NCBI GenBank assembly: GCA_034008185.1
Contig: CM067085.1
Location: forward strand, 80,216,275-80,280,274
Length of the DNA: 64,000 bases
Origin: Gorsachius magnificus
Lineage: Eukaryota; Chordata; Aves; Pelecaniformes; Ardeidae
Direction: 5' to 3'
Shown: positions 24,881 to 37,377 of the stretch, piece after piece
How the letters are laid out: every line of letters begins with the position of its first letter
How positions within the stretch are numbered: position 1 is the first letter of the stretch
Position numbers and translations under genes: made by a program
Notes under the pieces: generated by a model
The model's input: the letters and a program-made list of their open reading frames with translations, nothing else
Told to the model about the DNA's origin: nothing
Database searches by the model: none

Positions 24881-27800
24881 CGGGTTAAAGGTTGGGGTAC
24901 GGGGCTTGTGATTTTTCTCTTTTTTTTTTTTTTTTCTTTTTTTTCCTTTGTCCTGCGGTTATTTTAGCATTTCTCCGTGGCTTTTCCACTAGACATAAAC
25001 CCACTGTCGCATAAATACTGATAGCTTAGGTAGCGGGGTCTGCGTTGATCCAAAGTCATTCTGTGATTTGGGAGGATCCCGCTGCTGGTGAATGTGTTTT
25101 TCATTCCGAACTTTTGACTTACCTTCCAGGTAGCTTACAAGCACCATTAAAGCAGCAGATTATACCTAGCGTTGCAGTTGCTGGCAGGCCAGTCTGTTCT
25201 GAAAACTGCTAAAATTGGTCATGGAAACCATTTTGGGGCACATTCTGCCAGTCGCTAGGCTTCAGTGTGTTATAGTAGAGACACCCCCCGGAGCACTGTG
25301 TCCAGTTCTGGGCTCCCCAGTTCAAGAAAGATGAGGAACTCCTAGAAAGAGTCCAGAAGAGAGCAACTAGGATGATGGGGGGATTGGAGCATCTCCCCTA
25401 GGAGGAAAGGCTGAGGGAGCTGGGCTTGTTCAGCCTGGAGAAGAGAAGGCTGAGAGGGGACCTCATCAACACCTACAAATATCTTAAGGGCAGAAATCAC
25501 GAGGACAGAACCAGGCTCTTTGCAGTGGTGTCCAGCGCCAGGACAAGGGGCAATGGATACAAACTGAAACATGAGAGGTTTCAGTTGAACATGAGGAAAA
25601 ACTTTACTCTGAGGGTGCCCGAGCCCTGGCCCAGGCTGCCCAGGGGGGCTGTGGAGTCTCCTTCTCTGGAGATATTCAAAGCCCGCCTGGATGAAGTCCT
25701 GTGTAACATGCTCTAGGAGAACCTGCTTGAGCAGGGGGGATGGACTAGATGACCTCACGAGGTCCCTTCCAACCCTTGCCATTCTGTGAAATCTTTGAGC
25801 GTTTCTGAACATCGCTTCTGGATTTGCTCCCCACCACAGCTTGCTAGAACTTTTTAGAATTAGAAGATATCTGTTTATATTTTTTAATGTGTTCGTTTAT
25901 TTCTTAATGGATGTGCATGTTTCTTCTCCTGCCTTGACCAAAAGGCAGTAGACAAACAGATAAGCAAGGGATGGTTTGTTAATGCTTCTGCCACCTGGGT
26001 AGGGCTACGCAGAAACATGTAATCGTTGGCAGCTAGATTTGTTTAAAAAGACTGCTAGCAATTTGTATAGCATCCTTTTTATGGGGTTATTTTATCTGTC
26101 AATAGCACGGGGTTTTTTCATTCCTTTTCTAGGTGGCTTCTGCTGAGATCAATACTCCTGTGTCTATGAGGATGACTAGAAGAAGAACTAAATCAATTTG
26201 TAAGCCAGAGGTAATTCAGGAATCTCAGTCTGAAGAGGTGGAACATGCAGAAACAAAGTCAGATGTCAGTGATAGCTTAGAAATGCAAATTACTAGAAAT
26301 GAGAACACGACTGTTCATTCTTTACAATCGGTTGCTGAACCACAAGGTGATGGGGATGTGTCAGAAGCAGAATCAAACTGCTCTGCTGTGTCAGGTCTTC
26401 TGACGCCCTTGTTTGTAAGAGTGACGAGAAGACGACAAATTGTAGTTCCTTATCAACCGGGTTCTCCCGACAAGAAAAGGCACGACAAGACAGGTTTTCT
26501 AAATAAGCTAAGCAGGATTCTGGATGAGGATGATACCTCTGAAGCCGAGTCTTGTTCCTCTGCTGTTTCTGGTGTCCAGATGCCTCATGTTACCAGAACT
26601 ACGAGAAGCAGGCAAAGCAAAAAGAAATTGCAGCCAGATACAGTTTGTGAAGCACAGAGCAAAGATACTTCTGATGAGAGTCATGCTGCTTAGGATCTCG
26701 TATGGAGCCATCCGTCACTACCAAACGAATTACTAGGAGCATGCAAATGAAATCCAAGCAGAAAATACTAAGCGACTGAGAAAGGAAACAGAATTTTTAA
26801 GATGAGGACACCGTTAAATCTGAGCCAGTAATAATTTCTGATTCTAGACCTGCTGCAGAACTTCTTTCTGACACAGAAGATGTTTCCAGTGTCACTGAGG
26901 ATAACAAAGAACCCAGTGCACCTAAAGGCAAATGTTCTTCCAAATCTGTCAATACAACCCAGACTGAAGACGTGAAAGAAGAGGTTTTGAATGATGTGAC
27001 ACCCAGCCATCTTACAAAAATGAAACTAAGTGACACTAAATTACCTGGAAAAAACCCAATAAAAAATACACAGTCTATTGGGGCAGATGATTCAGAGGAA
27101 TCATGTGGCCAAATACAAGAACACCACAGTAAAATACTTGTGAGGGAGGGGAAACTAGAGCGTATGGATCTTTCTTCGACTGATTGCATGAGTCCCAAAC
27201 AATTTTTAGAATCCCAAGGGCAAATAACACCAAATGAAAGTAAAAAAAATCCAGAATGCAAAAGAGCAGATGACAAGGGAGATGCACAGCAGTCTTTCAC
27301 CCATGCTGATAAATTAAGGAAGGGACAGCGAGCTAGTGCAGTGAGCAGCCCACAAAAGGACATAGCTGTTGCACAAAGAACTGATAGCGTTGGTGGATGC
27401 AGGATGCCTGAAATCAGTGTGGCCAGTGATGAAGAACAAACAGGAGAATATGCTGAATCTGTATCCCACAGCAGTGAAAGATCAAGCAGTGGAAACAACT
27501 CCATTGCATTGTTTCTGAGCAAAGATGAAAGCGATGAATCTGAAAGTAGTGATGTGGCGGACATTGATACAGTTGAAGAGGATCTGTGTTATAAAGAGGC
27601 AGATCAGAGGACTCCTTCCCTCAAAAAATCTTTAAAAAACAGTTCACTGCATGCTGAAGGGCTTTTTGTAATTGATACTGAGCCTGGCATGAGTTCCAGC
27701 CAAAAATATTATCTAGATCAGGTAGACGAAGATAGTGATGCTAAAAGTAAGCACGAAGGAAGTGAAAAAGGTGAAGAGTCCTCAGATCTGGAAGAGGCTG

Positions 27801-30800
27801 AAGAGGAATTGATAGACGAAGATGAGAAGGATGAAGATGATGATTTGTTGAAAAATAAGATTGACGTGTAAGTATCCCTTTGGGAATAACTAAAGAGTCG
27901 TTTCATGCAAGCATATGCACAGGATATGTACATTAAGTGCTAAATGATGTGGAATAAATGAGGGAGTAGTCGCATCACGTAAGTCACAGTGACATGGAAA
28001 GCGGGGTTGCACAGATTATAAAATACAAATATAGTCCATAAATTCAGCGTTCGGGGTTTTTTCAGTTTTGTGTATAGCAGAACCGAACTCTGAAATATTG
28101 AGGGTGAAACTGGGTTGAACTGGTCAGGCTGAATTAATTGCTTATTCAGGTCACAGTTTTCTTAATTGTTGATTTTTTTTTTTTTTTTTTTTTTTTTAAG
28201 CTTGGATATAAATAACAAAAAGTCCAGTAAATTCCCTACGCATTGCCTAATTAGATCATGCTTTTGAATCCTAAACAGTCGCGTTTACTTTCACGTTTTC
28301 AGTTCTCGTTCTGCTGTGGGACGGTGACACTTCAAGTGAAATCGGCCCAGCATAGAATTATAGAATAATTTAGGTTGGATGGGACCCCTTGAGCTCTTGT
28401 AGCCCAACTCCTGCTGAAATCCCTTTATATGCTTCATATGTTTAAAACATAATAAATACTCCATTTAGGTTGGATAAGTGAGTCTTAATCTTCTAAACCC
28501 CTTCAGGTAGGCCAGAAGTCTTAAAAAAAACTTCGCCAAGTGTTCATTGTAAAAAATTTTGTAGAAGATTAATCACAGTTTAATAGAAAGTTGTAAAGGG
28601 CTTGCATTAATAAGCATTCAAGCTACAGTAAACATCTGTTGTACCTCTTTAGATATTACCGTATTTCTACATAATACTTCATAGTGTTTAAGCATTCTTG
28701 TAATCAAAAAGCCCTCCTTTTGAGTTGTACATTGTTTAGATGTATTGAAGAAGGATGCTGGTTGCGAGTTCTTTGGCAAGGTTAAGCGAATTAAGAATTC
28801 AATTTTATAGAAGGCAGTAATAGCTAAGATAAGAATACAGCATTAGAGTTAATATGAAAGATTTGTGGAAGTGATTCCGGAGGTTTTGTTCTTTAATAAA
28901 CTCTCACGTCATATAATGGCATGATTTTGTTTTCCCCCTCATCTTCTGTCACCTCTAAATGATGTATTTCTTCTGGATACTGAGACTTGAAATCATTGCA
29001 GAACTGAACCTGAGTGGGAAGAATAAGAAAAATATTTTTTCTGTTTATCTTTCTCAGAGGAGAGTAGTAGGCTTAGCTGCGTGCTTGTTACAATACTCTA
29101 ACCATTAACTATTTCCCTTTTAGTTTACATCTTTCCAGCAGCATAGACCCTGGTTTGAATATCAAGAAGCTTGGAGGTTTATATATTAGTTTTGATGCAA
29201 AAAAACAGAAGCCTAGATCAAGTGTAATTAATCAACTGAAGGAGAAAAAGAAGGACCAGGTAATGTGTTTACAATTATGCAGTGACCTGTGACTACACTA
29301 ACACAAAGATGTTAATTTAATAGGGTTGGTTTACTTGTTTTTAAAGAAGGATCCTGTTTCATGGTTTGCTGAGAACTTCCATTCTTTTTGGCCAAAGTGT
29401 GGATTTACGTTTGGTTTTAATGGTAAGAATTTAAATATACGTGACACTTCAGGCACTGAAAAGCAGTGCAAATGCCAGCATTATATTGTAAAATAAAGCA
29501 AAATAGATGATGCCGGCAGTTTTGCCTAATGGTATGCAAGCTGAAGGTCTGCTAACAAGATATTTAGTCCATAGCAAGAATGAATTCCAGTAAATACAGG
29601 TCTATACTCTCCCTAATATGGAATTAGCAGTTTTATTTCAAAAACACCTTTCGAGATAAAGGGAACGTGTTATTTTTGTTGAGACTATTTTCTTTGGCTC
29701 ATCCATGATAGCCTATTTATTCCGGAGCATTCGCTGTCTCACTTCTTCCAGCACTAGCCGACTGCTTTGTTGTTGGCCAGGGTTGTGTTTTGAAGATCCC
29801 TACTACTTCCCTTGTGGATCGAAGAAGCTCAAGTATTGTATTACAATTCTTCCTTAGATACTGCATGATTCTTTTAGAAGGTTCTGTAAATACGGTAAAG
29901 CGGTAAAATTTGTATCAGTGAGATAACTGCCTAATGTTAAAAAACATTCTTACAGCTCTTGCAGAAGAGTATAATAACTCCAGACTTTGAAAAGAAGGAA
30001 TGTGTCCCACCCCTCAGGGAATCACTTCACCAGCTGAAGAAACAGCGCAGGGTAAGTGAAGAGGCGGTAGTGACTCAGATAACAAAACAAGCTTTGGTAG
30101 AAAGCCCCAGGCTGGGACTGCAGCTTGATGTCTTCCTTGAGCCATCCTGTGAAAAGCCATCCTGTGAAAAGCCATCCTGTGAAAAGCCATCCTTTTAGTC
30201 ACCAGGACAGTGAAGTGAAAGATCACGTGCTCAGATGGTACAAATCTGTCCTTAATACAGTGCTGATGACCTTCTTATTACAGGGGTCATAAAACACGCT
30301 TTTTAAAGGTACAGAGTTGTGTTCTAAATGCTTTATTCGTCTTTTGGAGGGGAGACTTCCCTGCTCTCTCCCTAGTTGCTGAATGCAAGTTTACTATTCT
30401 TGGTATTGCATCCTAGGCAGAGCGAGAGAAAACGACAGGTGACGGTTGGTTTGGTATGAAAGCCCCAGAAATCACAAGTGAACTGAAAAACGATCTTAAA
30501 GTTTTGAAGATGAGAGCTTCATTGGATCCTAAGCATTTTTATAAGAAGAATGATAGAGATGGTCTGCCCAAGTACTTCCAGGTAAGGAAGCGGCAGAAGG
30601 TGGTACTGTACTGCTGAAGTTTTGAACAGCTATTCTTACTCCCTGCCTATTTTGTAGGTAGCCTCTATGTTGATTTAATTTCATAGCTTAATTATGAAAG
30701 TATTTTGATTACTTGGCTGCAGTTTACAACTGCTTAACTCTGTATTACGTATGTGTATATGCTGGAATTTTTTAATTTGGTTTAAAAAAAGTGATTTAAT

Positions 30801-33780
30801 CCATATTCTGAACCCTCGGTGGACTACATTTTTGCTGCTTTTTTTAAGTATTAGCCTTTTTTAACAAGTGTGCAGAAAATAGTGAGCATTTATTTTCTTG
30901 CAAGCTAATACAGTTTGAATGGAGACAGCTAGCTTTGTGATCAGCTGGAATTTCTGCTGCTGTAGCTCTCAGCTCTGAAGTGGTTTGCATAAAGATCGTG
31001 ACGGCAGAAACTATAGAAATAGGCTTCCATCTTACGACTGTTTGAATAGTTAGTATGCTTGACAAAATTGTTTTCATTTCTCAAAATATTACTGCTTCGC
31101 TCTAAAGCGTGAGTCGTCTTCTATGTTTTCAAGCTCTGGGCATAGAAAAATTTAGATGAAAGTGTTGCACGTAATGAGATTCGTGCAGGTCTGTTTTCAC
31201 TACATGAAACATACTTTGTGTATCTCCGCTACTAATGTGAATCATCAGAACTGGATAATGTGCTGGTTGGAAAAAATGTGATGCATTCCAGGGTGAAGCC
31301 CTTGTATTAGAGCTGGATTAACTGTTGTGTAGTCATAGAATCATGGAATGTTTTGGGTGGGAAGGGACCCCTAGAGGTCACCCAGCCCAACCCCCCTGCA
31401 GGAGCAGGGACACCTTGAACCACATCAGGTTGCTCACAGCCCCCTCCAACCTGGCCTGGAATGGTCCCAGGGATGGGGCCTCCACCCCCTCTCGGGGCAA
31501 CCCCTGCCAGGGTTTCACCACCCTCACTGGAAAGAATTTCTGCCTTAGATCCAGTCTAAACCTGCCCTGCTTCAGTTTAAAGCCATCCCCCCTTGTCCTG
31601 TCCCAGCTGGCCCTGCTAAAAAGCTTGTCCCCCCCTTTCCTCTGGGCCCCCTTGAAGCCCTGAGCGGCCGCACTCAGCTCTGCCCGCAGCCTCCTCTGCT
31701 CCAGGCTGAGCACCCCCAACTCTCCCAGCCTGGCCTCAGAGCAGAGGGGCTCCAGCCCTCGGAGCATTTTTGTAGCCCCCAGCAAAACCACCACAATGGC
31801 AGAGACAGGAAAGAGTTGAGATGGTCATAAGGGTTTCTTTTTTTCTCCTTGGGAAAATGTTTAAAAGTTAAGAACTGGGTTTCTTTTATGAATACAAACG
31901 TTGACGCAGCAGTCCAGTGTTGAAAACTGTACGGTCTCAAAGCTCAGGCCCTCCTCTCTGCACTGAACAATGAGACCAAAAATGACTCTGCATACAAAGC
32001 ATTGCTTCATTCTTTTGGTATTTTGCACTTTCTTAAGATACCATTCTGATTTTCTCTGTAGGTGTCTTTACACTTGTTGCTGAGGATATAAAAAAAAAAA
32101 AGGCAAAATAATCAACATGTTGCTGTACAGTAAGAATGTTTTCATTTCTGGTCTCTAGGTTGGAACTGTGGTTGATTCTCCCATAGACTTTTACCATAGT
32201 CGAATCCCTAAGAAACAAAGGAAGAGAACAATCGTTGAAGAGCTGCTTGCAGATTCCGAGTTCAGAAGGTATTTAAAAATGGTTTTGTAGTTCTAATATC
32301 CTATGTGAAATAGGAGTATTTTTAACTATATAAGGCTTTTTGTTGTTTTTATTCAACTTTTATAAGTTCTTTTATATGAAAGAAAACTTTTTAGGATGTT
32401 TTAGGACGTCAGCAGCACTGCTATTGAGAAGATCTAAGGGACGGGGGTGAATTAGACTGAGACAGCATGGGGTTTATCTTCATAAAAGGGTTTTATCCAA
32501 CTCGGGTCATCGCTATTGGCAGCCCTGTTCCGGTTCACTTCTAAAATAAGTGTCTGCACAGGCTTACACCAAAAACCAAGGGCTCTGAGTGAGTGATTTA
32601 TGCCTATGCATGCACTCGGTTTAAAGACTGAATTAATTTTTCTTGTCATAAGTGATAGAAAAGTGCTGACTGTAACTCTGTGCAAGTTGCGATGATTTCA
32701 TTTTATAAGCATGACAGTCTGCCACCTGTCCTAGGAATCAAAATTGCACTAGAAGCCTTACTTCAAGAATATGATTGGATTAATTGATGTTTGCCTCATC
32801 TACAATTTCTGGAGTAGATCCCTTAGTTGATCCATTTTGATAGTGGCTATTACATGATGTTAATCTGCACTTCTTTTTTCATGTAATGAGGTATTTTCTT
32901 GGAAGTAGTACATGATTTGGGATTATAAAGGTTGATGTTGTCAGGCTTGTAAATTAATTATTAATGTTGGGAAAGCAAGTTAGTATAGCTATTTCTTAAC
33001 TAGTTTTCTGACTTGACCTGATTTATAAGGTATTTATTAAGACCTATTTTTAAAAATTAACATCTTTGAAATATTACCGGGTAATTTTTGTTGTGGCTAA
33101 TTAAGAGCTTTAACCCGATACTTTAGCATTAGTGCAGGTATTTGTCAGGTGTCAGTGTCACAATTAAAAGCCTCAGTACTGCTCAGTGTGCAGTGATCTG
33201 TTGTGGTAATTAGTACAGGTGCGTAAGAATCTGTATTAAAGGAGCTAGCAACTCACGTTCAGTAAGTATATCCTGTTCAGTGTTAATCTCATCTCAGTTT
33301 TCAATCTTGAGTTTGCTGAGAAGGCAGTGTAAAAATGGGTATGATTTGTCCGTAGTATTGTCAAAATTGCTCATAGTAGGAAGATTCATCAGTAGCAGTG
33401 TTTTAGTAAACTGTCCAACATGTGATTGTATATGCAGTGAGGAACCCCCTGGTTATGCCAAAACTAATGATTCTTCAACCGAATTTACTTCAAAACAAAT
33501 TTATCTGCATTTATCATTAATCCCAGGTTGATTTCCCTTTACCTATGTGTAAGTGTATAAAATGAAAGAAATCTGACTCAGAAAACATGAGAGAACTTAG
33601 TTTGGCGAATTATGTGTACTTTCCATGTTATCTTTTCCTGAACTTTGGTTTAACATGCTTAAAAGTAAATTATCTATTTTGTTCAGATATAATAAAAAGA
33701 AGTATCAGGAGATCATGAGTGAAAAAGCAGCTTTTGCAGCAGGGAAGAGGAATCGGAAGAAGAAGAAATTTCACAATTAA
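24407..33780 (+). CDS. DNTTIP2: Deoxynucleotidyltransferase terminal-interacting protein 2 (Fcf2-domain nucleolar protein)
   Basis: Exons as read: exon 1 from 24407 (3' end unresolved), exon 2 26133-27867, exon 3 29124-29259, exon 4 29956-30051, exon 5 30417-30581, exon 6 32159-32268, exon 7 33687-33780 with TAA at 33778. Exons 2-7 have clear GT-AG borders and phases that join. The N-terminus MVATR matches the human start. Exon 2 carries Arg/Thr-rich repeats with SEAES and TRRRQ motifs, then [10 protein letters not shown] and an acidic tract. Exons 3-4 give [16 protein letters not shown] and ITPDFEKK. Exons 5-7 encode the Fcf2 domain ([48 protein letters not shown]) and a basic Lys/Arg tail. 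Known roles in the family: nucleolar small-subunit processome factor (yeast Fcf2, 18S rRNA maturation), TdT binding and oestrogen-receptor coactivation. Odd: exon 2 is frame-disrupted around 26691-26800 while all downstream exons are intact, so I do not call it a pseudogene. Confidence 0.93.
25285..25790 (+). repeat. CR1 LINE 3' part in DNTTIP2 intron 1
   Basis: It runs from the end of the reverse-transcriptase ORF region (gagcactgtgtccagttctg) through the 'cagcctggagaagagaaggc' block to the terminal 'ccattctgtga'. It is in the same orientation as the host gene, 5' truncated and about 500 bp. It is a different and somewhat older subfamily than the copies at 11.3, 31.3 and 37.4 kb. The open frames on either strand here are CR1 remnants. 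Confidence 0.92.
26133..27867 (+). CDS. DNTTIP2: DNTTIP2 exon 2 with frame disruptions
   Basis: The acceptor is ccttttctag|GTG and the donor is GACGT|GTAAGT. Frame A is open from 26133 to a TAG at 26691-26693. A second frame starting near 26702 carries a [12 protein letters not shown] motif matching the human third repeat, then meets TGA at 26777 and TAA at 26798. Between those two stops the first frame reads [10 protein letters not shown]. After 26801 the second frame stays open to the donor. The exon is 1735 nt (1 mod 3), whereas the phase-0 acceptor and the exon 3 start require 2 mod 3, so the net deficit is one base (or two extra). Either assembly indels or a real change is possible (see findings). 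The C-terminal third is strongly acidic (Glu/Asp run near 27780-27850). Confidence 0.8.
28173..28197. repeat. Poly(T) tract of 25 in DNTTIP2 intron 2
   Basis: Uninterrupted T25 followed by AAG. It resembles a polypyrimidine tract plus AG, but the sequence after it shows no conserved coding segment, so it is not called an exon border. Confidence 0.85.
28350..28425 (-). repeat. Short CR1 terminus, minus orientation
   Basis: The + strand reads 'catagaattatagaataatt', then 'taggttggatgggacccctt' and 'agcccaactcctgctg', the reverse complement of a CR1 3' end. Only about 75 bp remain, and it is moderately diverged. Confidence 0.8.
30141..30194. repeat. 15-bp tandem repeat at the start of DNTTIP2 intron 4
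   Basis: The unit gccatcctgtgaaaa occurs three full times plus a 9-base partial copy, about 90 bp downstream of the exon 4 donor. The unit length is a multiple of three. The repeat stays in frame with exon 4 and would encode a repeating PSCEK unit if the intron were retained, ending at TAG 30196-30198. Confidence 0.9.
31333..31775 (-). repeat. Young CR1 LINE 3' part in DNTTIP2 intron 5, minus orientation
   Basis: It opens with catagaatcatggaatg and continues through the same blocks as the 11.3 kb copy, extending further to 'ctccaggctgagcaccccca' and 'ctccagccctcggagcattt'. It is antisense to DNTTIP2. A 138-codon minus-strand frame across it is CR1-derived and not a gene. Confidence 0.92.
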
Positions 33781-34120
33781 GACTTGAAGAAAAATAACAA
33801 GCTGGAACAACTTATTTGTTATAAAACTTTTTACAGAATGCTTTGGTTGTGGTGGTTTTTTCTTTTTTTAAGATTGCAGGTCATGTGCAAACTGAGGTTT
33901 AGGGAATTTCTTGCACTGAGAATTTGGTAGGGAGGTTTATCAAATTGTCAGGTAAATTAATTTAGATTTTGGAAGTATTTTTTATTTAATTAATGTGTAT
34001 TTAAAAATATATGAAAGCATATTGTTAAATCTGAGCACAAAATCCACCTTCCTGGACTGTGGTCTTTTCGGGCTTCAGTCTTTACATCAATGAATTAATA
34101 AATCCAGTTATGTGTCTGGT
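33781..34120 (+). other. DNTTIP2: DNTTIP2 3' UTR with AATAAA at 34097-34102
   Basis: The stop codon is followed by AT-rich non-coding sequence, and the first canonical AATAAA lies about 317 nt downstream. A cleavage site roughly 15-25 nt later would give a compact 3' UTR. No strong competing hexamer precedes it. Confidence 0.55.
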
Positions 34121-36600
34121 TCACCTTGGCACCCGTTATGTGCCAGAACAGATTTTTTCCATGTCTTGTCAGAGGTGCTGCTGGCCAATTCTGTCATGGA
34201 AGGTATTGAGAAATAGTTTGGTTATGAAAGGTTTGTTTCAACACTGACCACGATAGGATTGAGAATGTTTCTGGAATTCAGTGTATGCACATAAACTTCT
34301 TTTTATATATACATACATATGTGTATATATAAAGAGAGAGAGATACATATAAAATTTATAAATCAATATAAAATAATAAAGTATATAAAATGCATATTGT
34401 TTAATAGATAAAGTAATGTAAATATGTATTATTTATATATAAAATCCTAACAGTCATATGTTGCTTTTATTTTTACCATTTGATAATTGTCTAACGATTT
34501 TTCTGAAAATAACTTGATGGTGGGGTCCATTATCTAGGGTGTAGTGTGAAGGTTGTGGTCTCGTAGGTGACTTGGCATGGTTCTTCAGGCAAATGAACAG
34601 CGAGGTTGGAAGGTGCCTCTGCCATTGGAGAACCAGAGGTGGCATCAGCTCAGTTCCCCTTCGGTGTTTTGATTGTCGGAACTGTTGCAGTGTTTGGTTG
34701 GCTTTAATGACCCGGTTATTATATTGCTGTCACAATTAGTGTAACACCGTTTACTGCCCTTAGGTAGCAGAAGAGACGGATAATAGAAGAAATAAAACTG
34801 TCGCTACATTGTCTTGGGTGGATCGGGTGAGAAAGGTTTAGAAGTGATTATCAGAGGACCAGTGGTGATGTTTGTTTTCTTACCAGATAAACACTGAATT
34901 CTAAAGGTTGCAGCTCTTAAACAAGAAGTATGCTCCTGACCAGTCCTTAACTGTGACATTTTCTGCTTCTGAGAATGGGAAGTAGCTGTGTTTTTAAATA
35001 TTAGCTATTTGTGCTGGAAATAGCAAAAATGAAATGAGCATCGCTGTACATATTAATCACCTACTGAAGCTTGAAAGAAATTTTCCCCTGATCCTTTGGG
35101 GTTTTTAATATTCTTCTGCAGTTGACAATGTTTTGCTACCAGAGACAGATGGGAATGTAGATTCCGTAAAAGGTCATGACTGCCTGGAGATGAGTGGTGT
35201 GCAAAGTGAATTTATTGGCAAGTATCAATCCCGTACAAGTAGAAGCACCTGTCCCCAAGTCTCAGCTACCACGGAGAAGCTGTTCTAATATAATTACATG
35301 TATGCTAATATCTTAATTCTCTATAAATGATGAAAAAGCCAATAAAAACAACTATGGTGCCTTGTTCTCTGGATGAGACATGGAAGCACAAAAAATTATT
35401 ACTGAATACTGAGGAAGGAAAACAAGGCGCCACAGTAGTTCTCCTTTGGTTGTATCCTGGGATGTGCAAGTGCAAGTTTGGAAAAGCAATGTAAAACTCT
35501 GAAAGACCTTAAAAGAGAAATGCAAGCTTTGGTGTTACACAGCCAGCAACAACTCGGTGTCTGTGCCTCAGGCTGCTCAGCTGGTTCCAGGAGCTGGTTC
35601 ATGCACAGCACGGCTAGTGAGGGATTTGCTCTATGTTCTATATCCTTTCCCCTCCTTCAATTTTTTTTTTTTTTTTTTGTAATGCCTTCTGTTTTGCCAC
35701 ACACTCTGCCCAGCCAAGGGTCCATGTTCTGCGTGAGCAAGAGGCGGGATGTGCGGACCGTGCTCTCTGATACGCGGGGGTGTGCTTGCCGGCCAGCTAT
35801 TGCCTGAGCTTGTGCTCCTTTTCTTAACTACTGATTTTCATAAAGGCCAGGTAGTATTTTGGGCTCCTCTACCTTTCAGTTAAATTTGATTGAAATTGAT
35901 AAGAGCTGGGGAGAGTAAAAACAAAATGCACCCTGTGATTGCATAAACTTACTGGATTTCTCTGACAATACTAAATTGCATTAAGAAATCATTGGTAAAA
36001 CACTAGCATAATTTGAGAAACTTTGCTTATAAATGCAAGTAATAGTTTCTTTTCATGGCTGTCAGAAATATTAGTGTTAATTTGTAATTTTGCCTTTATT
36101 GACATAAATTTATTACCAAGAAACTTCCCTAAGATTAAAGAGCAGTAGGTGCCATGTTGAGGGTTTTTTATAGGCACCTATTGCTGGTTTGGGTGTCGCT
36201 GGAATGTTTTGTGCGGACAGCAAGAACTCCTCTCTCTTCATGCTCCCCTTGGTTTTGGCAGTATTCCTTCTTTCCCTTGCCCTTGGGGCAGAGGCTCTCC
36301 AATGGTTGTGCACCCCCTGAGCTCACAGTCCAGCTCCTAGCTGTGGCAATCCAAAGGTTTGTAACGACCAGGGATTAGGCTGGCAGTGCCTGAGGCGTTG
36401 CTGGTGTGGTGCCGCTAGTAGGCATGGTTAGTTGAGGAACAGAAGTAAAAATACTTCTTTTTCTCTGTCACGCTCTCGTTCGCAGTTCTTCCTTTTTCCT
36501 TCTTTGGGGGTCTTTAATCTCTGTGCAGTCAACTTTGTCTCCTTAAAACTGAACATACCCTCTTACTGCTATTTTCCATGTGATAAAACTATTTTTTTTT
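34120..36600. other. Spacer downstream of DNTTIP2, no gene seen
   Basis: Unique-looking sequence with one AT-rich simple repeat and a T18 tract near 35662-35679. No coding exon or RNA gene is supported. Confidence 0.5.
34300..34445. repeat. AT-rich simple repeat (TA/TATATG/GA tracts)
   Basis: Interleaved TATA, CATA, GTATATATA and a short (GA)n tract grade into AT-rich low-complexity sequence. It is a compound microsatellite about 200 bp past the probable DNTTIP2 poly(A) site. Confidence 0.8.
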
Positions 36601-36639
36601 AAAAAGTCCTGTCTTTATCACAGGAGCCTACCTAGGTAA

Positions 36640-36785
36640 GCCTTGCTGAGACGTGGCACCCTGCCATAGTGCAGGTGGGAAGGGACCATGAGGACTTGTC
36701 CTGCCCAGCCTCCTGTGCAAAGCAGGGTTAGACCTGGTTTGCCCAGGGCTTTGTAGAGTCAGGTCTTGAAACCCTGTGAGGATGG
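36640..36785 (-). repeat. Old CR1-like fragment, minus orientation
   Basis: On the + strand, 'gtgggaagggaccatgagga', 'gcccagcctcctgtgc' and a 'gttagacctgg' block followed by 'gtcttgaaaccctgtgag' give the reverse-complement order of a CR1 3' part. There is strong decay and no clean terminus. Confidence 0.6.
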
Positions 36786-37377
36786 AGACTGCCCGTCTGC
36801 CAGAGCTCATGGCGCAAAAAGTTCTTCATACCCAGTCAGATGGAAGGATTGTTACTGATTATTCGACTGCCTCTTTGCCTTCACATTGCTTTCTTTTTTT
36901 AATTGCTCCATACATTTGTAGCAAGCAGCATCTGTCCAGTTTATATTGCTTGCTATAATTCTTGATTTTTTTTCCTCCTGATTCTCTTAATGCATTCTGA
37001 AATACTGCAAGTATGCTGTCTGTGCAGCATTTTCCACAAATATTTTCACAACATTAATTCATTCATGTCATTTCCCACAACATTTCACACAAATATTTTC
37101 TAGAATGGTGTCCCTATACCTTTCCCCTCGGGTTTAGGTTAGAATCTGTTACACAGCGGGCATCACAGGAGAGGTGTCCCCATGTTTGCCTCTAGGAAAT
37201 GCCCTGCTCCTTCAACCTGCAATTTTCTCTTTTTCTCTTGGACCATAGCCCTTCATTAACTTCTGCATCTCTAGAGTATTGATTATGTAAATACTGCTTA
37301 GAAGAGGCAAACCTGTATATGTAAAAACCTCTGCCTTCACATTTTTTTTCACATGGAACTTAAGCAAATTTTATGAA

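Noticed and set aside
25342..25812. 156-codon minus and 96-codon plus frames
   Set aside because: Both lie inside a CR1 3' fragment. They are repeat-derived and carry no gene.
26797..27564. 255-codon minus-strand frame
   Set aside because: Antisense shadow of DNTTIP2 exon 2, whose + strand reading matches the known protein.
30141..30194. Short direct repeats that might suggest a CRISPR-like array
   Set aside because: The units abut without spacers and lie in a vertebrate intron. It is a simple minisatellite.
31325..31794. 112- to 138-codon frames, also repeated at 37380-37741 and 11366-11566
   Set aside because: The same peptides appear at three loci because they are translations of one young CR1 subfamily, not a gene family.
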